Assembly (NCBI RefSeq): GCF_004571075.1
Contig: NZ_SPQP01000009.1
Span: 1 to 64,000, forward strand
DNA: 64,000 nucleotides
Direction of reading: 5' to 3'
DNA from: Blastococcus sp. TF02A-35
GTDB lineage: Bacteria; Actinomycetota; Actinomycetes; Mycobacteriales; Geodermatophilaceae
The stretch's first letter is position 1, and every line of letters begins with the position of its first letter. Under the pieces are notes generated by a model. That model ran no database searches and had not been told where the DNA came from. It saw only the letters and a program-made list of their open reading frames with translations. Position numbers and translations under genes: made by a program. Below are positions 50,654 through 57,154 of the stretch, piece after piece.

Positions 50654-51976
50654 TCAGTCCTTGAAGCCGGGGAGCCACTCCTCGAGGACCGCACGCCAGT
50701 CGGCGTCGGCGTCGAGCTGGCACAGCACCCCGATCGAGCCGATCGTCACCCGGTGGATGAGCAGGTAGGCCGGGGGCAGGTTGAGCTGGCGCCCCAGCCG
50801 GTTGGCCTCGGTCCGCGGGTCGGCGATGCGGGCTGCCTGCTCCTGCATCCACGCCCGGGTGAAGTGGAAGTGGCTGCCGGCCACCGGCTCAAGCAGGGGG
50901 CGCAGGTAGTCCAGGACCCCCTCGGCGTCGATGTCCACCCCGGGGCGCACGAAGCCCTCCGTGCGCAGGTCGGCCAGCACCTCCCCGGCGCGGCCGGCCA
51001 GCGCCCAGCGCAGCAGCCGGCCGATCGGCTCGGGATGGCCGTCGGGGAGCCGCGCGGTGGCGCCGAAGTCGATGACGCCCAGCCGGCCGTCGGGCATCAG
51101 CCGGAAGTTCCCCGGGTGCGGGTCGGCGTGCAGCAGCCCGGCCCGCTGCGGACCGGAGAAGTGCAGCACCGCGAGCAGGCGCCCCGCCCGGTCGCGCTGC
51201 TCCCGCGACCCGTCGGCGATCACCCGGGACAGCGGCGTCCCCTCCATCCACTCGGAGACGACGACCTTCGGGGCGCTGGCCACCACCCGGGGCACCGCGA
51301 TCTCCGGGTCACCGGCGTACGCGGCCGCCATCGCCCGCTGCGCGTCGGCCTCCAGGCCGTAGTCCAGCTCCTCGGCGACCCGGGCCTTGAGCTCGGCGAT
51401 CAGCGGCTTGACGTCCAGCCCCGGGAACAGCGAGGCGAACAGCCGGGCGAAGCGGGCCAGCTGGTTGAGGTCGGCCATGAGCGCCGTGCCCGCGCCCGGG
51501 TACTGGATCTTCACCGCGACGTCGCGGCCGTCGCGCCAGGTCGCCCGGTGCACCTGCCCGATGCTCGCCGCCGCCGCGGGCGTGTCGTCGAACTCGCGGA
51601 ACCGCTGTCGCCAGGTGCCGCCCAGCTGCTGGGCGAGGACGGCGTGCACCGTCCGCACCGGCATCGGCGGCGCCTCCTCCTGGAGCTTGACCAGCGCCTC
51701 GCGGTAGGGGGCGGCCATCTCCTCGGGGACCGCCGCCTCGAACACCGAGAGCGTCTGCCCGAGCTTCATCGCGCCGCCCTTGAGCTGGCCCAGGACGGCG
51801 AACAGCTGCTCGGCCGTCCGCTGCTGCAGCTCGGCGTTGACCGCCTCCGCCGACTGGCCGGACAGCCGCTTGCCCAGGCCGAGCGTGGCCCGGCCCGCGG
51901 CACCCAGGGGGAGCGACGCCAGCCGGGCGGTGCGCGAGACCGACCCCCGCGGCATCACCGGTCGCTCGTCACTCAC
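50654..51976 (-). CDS. AarF/ABC1/UbiB-family atypical kinase
   Basis: The 440-residue protein has the UbiB markers: KGGAMKLGQ near residues 66-74 (KxGQ motif over the active site), AAAASIGQVHRA (Ala-rich loop), VAVKIQYPG (lysine), and HADPHPGNFRL with VIDFGATAR (catalytic and metal-binding segments). UbiB proteins are atypical ATPases tied to isoprenoid-lipid or quinone metabolism. It corresponds to Rv3197, which has been linked with macrolide resistance beside whiB7. GTG 51976 has GAGGAGG four bases upstream. Confidence 0.9.
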   Translation of the reverse strand: MSDERPVMPRGSVSRTARLASLPLGAAGRATLGLGKRLSGQSAEAVNAELQQRTAEQLFAVLGQLKGGAMKLGQTLSVFEAAVPEEMAAPYREALVKLQEEAPPMPVRTVHAVLAQQLGGTWRQRFREFDDTPAAAASIGQVHRATWRDGRDVAVKIQYPGAGTALMADLNQLARFARLFASLFPGLDVKPLIAELKARVAEELDYGLEADAQRAMAAAYAGDPEIAVPRVVASAPKVVVSEWMEGTPLSRVIADGSREQRDRAGRLLAVLHFSGPQRAGLLHADPHPGNFRLMPDGRLGVIDFGATARLPDGHPEPIGRLLRWALAGRAGEVLADLRTEGFVRPGVDIDAEGVLDYLRPLLEPVAGSHFHFTRAWMQEQAARIADPRTEANRLGRQLNLPPAYLLIHRVTIGSIGVLCQLDADADWRAVLEEWLPGFKD

Positions 51977-52041
51977 ACGTCCTCCTCGCCGGCGCGGGGA
52001 GAGCGGCGCCGTGTCGTGTCCGGTGAGCGGCGTGGGCGCGC

Positions 52042-53145
52042 TCAGCTCCCCATTGTTCCCTGCTCCGGCGCCTCCCCGCCCGGAGGAGCCGGATCCCCGC
52101 CGTCGTCGCCGGCCCCGGCGCCGCATCCGCAGGACGGGTGCGCAGGCCAGCGGCGCACCCGGGGGAGGAGGTCGGGGGGCCGCAGCTCCACGGTGGCCCC
52201 CAGCGTGAGCGGCGCACCGGCGTCGTCCAGGTAGGCGAGGGCCTGTCCCGCGGCCAGCAGCGCGGTGAGCAGGCAGGTCAGCGTCGAGCCGCTCGGCGGG
52301 GCCTCCGCGGCGACCAGCTGGGCGGCCAGCCGCGGCCAGCGGGCGTCGGCGTCCCGCCGGTGCAGGTCGGCGCAGAGCAGGCAGCTGGTGGCGCCCCGCA
52401 CGACGAGCGGGCCAACCACCCCCGTCTCCCCGCGCACGGTGGCCACCAGGTGCGCGCCGGACCCGGTGCCGCGCAGCGCCACCGGGTCCGAGGCCGCCCA
52501 CGGCCGGGTCAGCACCACCAGGTCGGGCAGGGCGCCCGGCGGCAGCGGTCGCAGGTCGGTGAGCGGGCTCGCCCGGCGCACGGCGTCGGCTGCGGCCATC
52601 GAGCGCGGCCGCCCCTCGTCCCCGGCGGTCAGCCCGCCGACGACGGCGTCCCCGGCGCGGACCACGCCGCTGTCGTGGACGACGACGCGGCCCACGCCGC
52701 TGGCCGCCAGGACCGCCGCGAGCGGCGTCCCCACCCGGGTGGCCCCCTCGACGACGACCGAGGACAGCGCCCGGGTGCGCCACACCGCCGAGCCGGGCAC
52801 GCGGACCGCGGACGGCAGCTCGACCCGGGCCCGCGCGGCCGCGGCGGGGCCCGCCCCGGTGGCCAGCAGGTCGGCCGGGTCGAGGTCGGTCAGCAGCCCG
52901 GTGCCCCGCAGCGCCTCGAGCGCGGTGTCGACGAGGCCGGGGTCCAGGCCGTCGCGCGCGGCCTGGGCGCGCACCGCCCGCTGTGAGCGCCGTCCGTCCA
53001 GGGCGCGGATCAGGTTCGGCAGCCCCGGCACCGGGTCGAGCAGCAGGCCGTCGGTCGAGTCCACGCCCCCGACCTGCACGGCGCCGCCGTCGGCGTGCAG
53101 GAGGGGCGTCGCCGGCGGGAGGAGGGGATGGGCGCTGTCGCTCAC
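52042..53145 (-). CDS. ThiF/TOMM-like protein (E1-type fold)
   Basis: The 367-residue protein has an N-terminal winged-helix-like part (GLPNLIRALDGRRSQRAVRA, ALEALRGTGLLTDL), as in the leader-peptide-binding parts of RiPP cyclodehydratases. It also has a degraded E1 Rossmann region (VGTPLAAVLAASGVGRVVVHDSGVV) and cysteine pairs CLLC and CGC that could hold zinc. It corresponds to Rv3196. No YcaO or dehydrogenase is nearby and no function is known. CACGCT lies six bases before GTG 53145, a C-variant of the leaderless box. Confidence 0.75.
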   Translation of the reverse strand: MSDSAHPLLPPATPLLHADGGAVQVGGVDSTDGLLLDPVPGLPNLIRALDGRRSQRAVRAQAARDGLDPGLVDTALEALRGTGLLTDLDPADLLATGAGPAAAARARVELPSAVRVPGSAVWRTRALSSVVVEGATRVGTPLAAVLAASGVGRVVVHDSGVVRAGDAVVGGLTAGDEGRPRSMAAADAVRRASPLTDLRPLPPGALPDLVVLTRPWAASDPVALRGTGSGAHLVATVRGETGVVGPLVVRGATSCLLCADLHRRDADARWPRLAAQLVAAEAPPSGSTLTCLLTALLAAGQALAYLDDAGAPLTLGATVELRPPDLLPRVRRWPAHPSCGCGAGAGDDGGDPAPPGGEAPEQGTMGS

Positions 53146-53206
53146 CCGGGCAGCGTGGCAGCCGGGCGGCCCGGGCCGCTGCCGTTCTCCACAGGCCCGG
53201 GACGAC

Positions 53207-53261
53207 GGACGGCGGCGCCCCCGTGGGGACGCCGCCGTCCAGCCTGCCCCGGTGGGGCAGG
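53207..53261 (-). terminator. Two tandem hairpins between DUF5679 and the ThiF-like gene
   Basis: Bases 53243-53250 pair with 53254-53261 (8 bp, 3-base loop), and 53207-53220 pair with 53225-53240 (15 bp with one bulged A). They follow the DUF5679 stop on the minus strand and precede the ThiF-like gene. Confidence 0.55.
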
Positions 53262-53266
53262 AGGGC

Positions 53267-53419
53267 TCAGGCCTTGCCGAGGATCCGGTTCATCTTGGTG
53301 CCGCAGACGGGGCAGGTCCCCTGCGCCATCCGTCGACCGGACTCGCTGACCTTCACCTCTCCGTCGAAGTCGCGCTTCTCCTTGCACTTCACGCAGTAGC
53401 CGTTGTAGCTCTCCGCCAC
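53267..53419 (-). CDS. DUF5679 zinc-ribbon small protein
   Basis: The 50-residue protein has two knuckles, YCVKCKEKRDF and CPVCGTKM, 27 residues apart, and a basic end. It is the DUF5679 type: a short zinc ribbon whose middle reads VKVSESGRRMAQGT. In other genomes this sequence is known to decorate chromatin or ribosome-associated proteins, but no function is established. The GTG at 53419 has GGAG upstream. TAGCGT at 53484-53479 (minus strand) is a likely -10 box. Confidence 0.85.
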   Translation of the reverse strand: MAESYNGYCVKCKEKRDFDGEVKVSESGRRMAQGTCPVCGTKMNRILGKA

Positions 53420-53819
53420 GGGGATCTCCTCGGAACTCGGGGCCGCCCGGCTCGCACGCCGGGCGCCGTTGCGCGAGCACGCTACCCGTGCGGACCGGGC
53501 CCGGCCCGGACAGCGGGCACGCGGAGGCGGCGGCCCCACGGGCGTCGTCGCACTGCGTCACCCACAGCTGTGGACGAACCTGTGGACGCCATGGGGACGA
53601 CGTGGCGTGTCGCTGTGCGCGGCCCGGGGACGGCTGGGGGACGGGTCGCGCTCCGCAGCGCCGTCGCCGCCCCCGACCTGCGGCGATGCCCCCGACCGGG
53701 TGTGGACGGCGCACAGCGCGCGACCTCGTCACCGGCTGGAGCGGCGGCCGTGTCCACCGTCCGTGCGACCTGCACCCGAGAGGGTGTCCGTGGGCAGGCG
53801 CCACGCCCGGCCGGTGTCT
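53420..53819. other. Intergenic region of about 400 bases, no gene recognised
   Basis: It holds the DUF5679 promoter (TAGCGT, minus strand 53484-53479), two direct copies of TGTGGACG at 53569-53576 and 53581-53588 (12 bases apart), and GC-rich sequence with several partial reading frames that do not look like proteins. The rightward promoter of the next gene is at its right end. Confidence 0.4.
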
Positions 53820-53825
53820 TACGGT
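53820..53825 (+). promoter_or_regulatory. Leaderless-type -10 box (TACGGT)
   Basis: TACGGT, six bases, then the GTG at 53832. Confidence 0.5.
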
Positions 53826-53831
53826 GCCTCC

Positions 53832-54422
53832 GTGCCCGCAACGCCTCCCGACAGCTCCGCCGTGCCCGACCCGGCGGACGACGACGTCGTGGAGGTGCGG
53901 CGCAGCCCGCGTCGCCGGCGCACGGTGACCGCCTACCGGGAGATGGGGCGCACCGTCGTCCTGATCCCCGCCGCGTTCAGCCCGGCGGAGGAGCAGCGCT
54001 GGGTGGCGCAGATGGTCGCCAAGCTGCGCACCCGGGAGGAGCGCCGCAAGCGCTCCCTCGGCGGGGACAACGAGCTCATGGCCCGGGCACGGGCGCTCTC
54101 GGCCGCCCACCTGGACGGCCTGGCCGAGCCGGCCAGCGTCCGGTGGGTGGAGAACCAGCACCGCCGCTGGGGGTCGTGCACCCCCGCCGACCGCACCATC
54201 CGGCTGTCGGGCCGGCTGCGGTCGATGCCCGACTACGTCGTCGACTACGTGCTGGTGCACGAGCTGGTGCACCTGCTCGAGCCCAGCCACGACGAGCGCT
54301 TCTGGGCGCTGGTCGCCCGCTACCCGCGCGCCGAGCGCGCGCGGGGCTTCCTGGAGGGCGTCGAGCTGGCCGCCACCGCGGGCGCGGCGAACCTGGAGCC
54401 CGCGGCCGACCCGGTGGACTGA
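53832..54422 (+). CDS. YgjP/SprT-like zinc metallopeptidase (M48-like)
   Basis: The 196-residue protein has HELVH (H143, H147) in the helix VDYVLVHELVHLLEPSHDERFW, where the later H of PSH is the third zinc ligand. The WGSCTPADRTIRLSGRLRSMP strand before it is also typical of YgjP. The N-terminal basic region (RRSPRRRRTVTAYREMGR) starts the domain. YgjP-type enzymes are predicted peptidases with unclear substrates. The start is fixed at GTG 53832 by the TACGGT box. Confidence 0.85.
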   Translation: MPATPPDSSAVPDPADDDVVEVRRSPRRRRTVTAYREMGRTVVLIPAAFSPAEEQRWVAQMVAKLRTREERRKRSLGGDNELMARARALSAAHLDGLAEPASVRWVENQHRRWGSCTPADRTIRLSGRLRSMPDYVVDYVLVHELVHLLEPSHDERFWALVARYPRAERARGFLEGVELAATAGAANLEPAADPVD

Positions 54423-54425
54423 GGG

Positions 54426-55799
54426 TCAGCGGGCGGCGTCGTCGCCCGGCTCGTCCTGCTCGTCGGGGCGCTCGGCGTCCTCGGCGGTCAGCTGCGCCAG
54501 CTCGTCGTCCAGCCCCTGGCGGGCCACGAAGTCCAGCGGCTCGTCCAGGTCGTCGGAGGTCGGCAGCAGGTCGGGGTGCGACCAGAGCCGGTCGCGCTCC
54601 GCGCTGCCGTGCTGCTGGGCCATCGCGCCCCAGACCGTGGCGGCGTCGCGCAGCCGGCGCGGGCGCAGCTGCAGGCCGACCAGCGTCGCGAACGTCTGCT
54701 CCGCCGGCCCACCGGAGGCGCGGCGGCGGCGCATCGTCTCGGCCAGCGCCGGGTAGCCGGGCAGCCGCTCGGCGGCGGCCGCGGCGACGACGGCGTCGAC
54801 CCAGCCCTCCACGAGGGCGAGGAGGGTCTCCAGCCGGCGCAGGGCCATCTGCTGCTCCGGCGTCTCCGCGGGCTCGAGGACCCCGGAGCTGAGCAGCCGC
54901 TGAATGCTCTCCGGGTCGCTCGGGTCCAGCCCGCCGCCCAGGCCGCCGGACATGGCGTCGTTGATGCCGCGCTCGATGGCCTCGCGGTCGATGGTGATGC
55001 CGCGGGCGTAGGCGTGCACCGCGTCCTGCAGCTGCTGGCGCAGCCACGGGACGTGGGCGAACAGGCGCTGGGAGGCCGCCTCGCGGAGGGCGACGAAAAG
55101 CCGGACCTCGTCGGCGGGGCGGTCGAGGCCCTCCGCGAAGGCGGCCAGGTTCTGCGGCACGAGGACGCCGGTGCCCGCCGGGGCCAGGGGCAGGCCCACG
55201 TCGGTGCTGGTCAGCACCTCCTCGGCGAGCTTGCCCATGGCCTGGCCGACCTGGGCGCCGAACATGACCCCGCCCATCCGGCCCATGATCCCGGCGATCG
55301 GGCCGAAGGACATCGCCGCCTCCTGGGGGAGGGCGCTGGTCATCGCCGAGACCACCCGCTCGGCGAGGGGGTCGATGAGGGCGCCCCAGGCGGGGAGCGT
55401 CTGCTCGACCCACTCGACCCGCGACCAGGCCGCGGTGCGCTCGATGCCCGAGGGCAGCTCGGTGACCTGGTCCAGCCACAGGTCGGCCAGCCGCAGCGCC
55501 TCGGCCGCGGCCGAGCGCTCGCCGTCGGACGCCGGCTGGTGGCCGGGCGCGAGCTGGCTGATGGCGCCCTGCCGGGCGAGGTCCCAGTTGACCGGGCCGC
55601 CGGACCAGTTCATGAGCTTCTGCAGCTCGGCGAACAACGGCATCTTGCCCAGCACGTCCTCCGGCGAGCCGCCGCCGGCCATGCCGCCGAACAGCGCGCC
55701 GAGGCCGAACGGGTCACCACCCTGCTCGCCTCCGCGCCCGGGCTCCCGGCGCTCGGGGTCGCGGTCGGGCAGGCCGAAGCCGAACGGCACGTCGCTCAT
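54426..55799 (-). CDS. Zincin-like metalloprotease (DUF2342/Rv3195 family) with altered site
   Basis: The 457-residue protein matches the Rv3195 family (DUF2342, zincin type 2): low-complexity start, FGGMAGGGSPEDVLGKMPLF, then NWDLARQGA, IMGRMGGVMFGAQVGQAMGK, LVPQNLAAFAEGLDRP, and VEGWVDAVV near the end. The segment LREAASQRLFAHVPWL (residues 238-253) is where I expect REAAH in most relatives; here S243 replaces that histidine. If it is a zinc ligand, the protein may be inactive. The start follows a TACCGT box by seven bases. The tail nearly touches the YgjP gene. Confidence 0.8.
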   Translation of the reverse strand: MSDVPFGFGLPDRDPERREPGRGGEQGGDPFGLGALFGGMAGGGSPEDVLGKMPLFAELQKLMNWSGGPVNWDLARQGAISQLAPGHQPASDGERSAAAEALRLADLWLDQVTELPSGIERTAAWSRVEWVEQTLPAWGALIDPLAERVVSAMTSALPQEAAMSFGPIAGIMGRMGGVMFGAQVGQAMGKLAEEVLTSTDVGLPLAPAGTGVLVPQNLAAFAEGLDRPADEVRLFVALREAASQRLFAHVPWLRQQLQDAVHAYARGITIDREAIERGINDAMSGGLGGGLDPSDPESIQRLLSSGVLEPAETPEQQMALRRLETLLALVEGWVDAVVAAAAAERLPGYPALAETMRRRRASGGPAEQTFATLVGLQLRPRRLRDAATVWGAMAQQHGSAERDRLWSHPDLLPTSDDLDEPLDFVARQGLDDELAQLTAEDAERPDEQDEPGDDAAR

Positions 55800-55806
55800 G
55801 CCGTCC

Positions 55807-55812
55807 ACGGTA
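55807..55812 (-). promoter_or_regulatory. Leaderless-type -10 box of the zincin gene (TACCGT)
   Basis: On the minus strand TACCGT (55812 to 55807) is seven bases before the ATG at 55799. Confidence 0.5.
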
Positions 55813-55914
55813 GACGCCGGTGTTCCCGCAGGTGGACGCGTTCGCTGGCAGCGGATGGGCCCTCGCCCGTGCCCGCGCCGGCCCGTGAGCGGTGGGGGGC
55901 CCGGGGCCGTCACC

Positions 55915-55920
55915 TAGGCT
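55915..55920 (+). promoter_or_regulatory. Leaderless-type -10 box of the PDZ protease gene (TAGGCT)
   Basis: TAGGCT, eight bases, then the GTG at 55929; it forms a divergent pair with the box at 55812-55807. Confidence 0.5.
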
Positions 55921-55928
55921 CGCGCCTC

Positions 55929-56951
55929 GTGACCCGTCGGATCGCCGTCCTCAGCGTGGGGGCGGTGCTGCTGCTGCTGTTCGGCGTGCTCGGCACGACC
56001 GTGCCCGTGCCCTACGTGGCGCAGGTCCCCGGTCCCACCTACAACACCCTCGGCGACATCGAGGGCGAGCCGATCATCGCCGTCCAGGGCCGGGAGCGGA
56101 ACGACGCCGAGGGCAACCTCAACCTGACGACCGTCGGGGTGAGCCGCGGTGGCCTCTCCCTCGTGCAGGCGGTGCGCGGCTGGTTCGACGACGAGGTCGC
56201 GGTCGTCCCCGAGGAGACGGTCTACCCGCCCGACCGCAGCGAGGAGGAGACGCGGCGGGTCAACCGCGAGGCGTTCGTGACCTCCGAGCAGGCGGCGGAG
56301 AGCGTCGCCCTGGGCGAGCTCGGCTTCCCGCAGAAGGTCGTCGTCCGCGACGTGCCGGAGGCCTCGCCGTCCGAGGGGCGCCTGGAGGAGGGCGACGCGC
56401 TGGAGGCGGTGGCCGGGCAGCCGGTGCCCGACTCCCAGGTGCTCGCCGAGGTGCTGACCGACATCCCTCCCGGCACGCCGGTCACCGTCGACTTCACCCG
56501 GCTCGGGCAGCCCGGCACGGCCACCGTGACCACCCGGGCGGCCGACGAGCGCGAGGGCTCCCTGCTCGGCGTCTCGGTGCTGGACCAGCCGTCGGCCCCC
56601 TTCGACGTCGACATCCAGGTCGCCGACGTCGGCGGTCCGTCGGCGGGCCTGATGCTCACCCTCGGCATCCTCGACCTGGTCGGGGAGGAGGACCTCACCG
56701 GCGGCAAGGTGGTGGCCGGGACCGGCACCATCAAGCTCGACCGCACCGTGGGCCCGATCGGTGGGATCGCGCTGAAGATGGTGGCCGCCCGCGAGATCGG
56801 TGCCGAGCTCTTCCTGGTCCCGGCCGACAACTGCGCCGAGGCCGCGGCCGCCCCGGACACCGGGGTGCCCATGGCGCGGGTCGCCACGCTCGACGACGCC
56901 CTCGAGGCCCTCGCCGACCTGCGCGCCGGCCGGGCCCCCGAGAGCTGCTGA
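55929..56951 (+). CDS. PDZ-domain Lon-like membrane serine protease (YlbL family)
   Basis: The 340-residue protein has one N-terminal membrane helix, a domain specific to the family (VPGPTYNTLGD), a PDZ domain (about residues 130-200, SEGRLEEGDALEAVAGQPVP), and a Lon-type protease domain with the Ser-Lys dyad: S238 in VGGPSAGLMLTLGI and K283 in GGIALKMVAA. It would cleave membrane or extracytoplasmic proteins. It corresponds to Rv3194c and is followed, after about 200 bases, by the UPF0182 gene, as in mycobacteria. Confidence 0.92.
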   Translation: MTRRIAVLSVGAVLLLLFGVLGTTVPVPYVAQVPGPTYNTLGDIEGEPIIAVQGRERNDAEGNLNLTTVGVSRGGLSLVQAVRGWFDDEVAVVPEETVYPPDRSEEETRRVNREAFVTSEQAAESVALGELGFPQKVVVRDVPEASPSEGRLEEGDALEAVAGQPVPDSQVLAEVLTDIPPGTPVTVDFTRLGQPGTATVTTRAADEREGSLLGVSVLDQPSAPFDVDIQVADVGGPSAGLMLTLGILDLVGEEDLTGGKVVAGTGTIKLDRTVGPIGGIALKMVAAREIGAELFLVPADNCAEAAAAPDTGVPMARVATLDDALEALADLRAGRAPESC

Positions 56952-57154
56952 CGGAGGTCGGCCCGCACGCCGCGGCGCCCGCGCGGCACGACCTCGCCCC
57001 GGTGGGGGAAGCTGGGGCCGGCCCACCGGGAACCCCGCGCCGCCCGGTGCGTTGTCCTGGGAGGGCCGGGGGAGCATCCCGCGTGCACCACCCGACCTTC
57101 GCGGTCGATCGTCGCGTGGCCGGTGGCCACGCCCGCAACTGAAGGAGACCGCTC

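Noticed and set aside
53569-53588. DnaA boxes or a replication origin from TGTGGACG repeats
   Set aside because: The repeats do not match the TTATCCACA box well and no dnaA, dnaN or AT-rich unwinding region is present.
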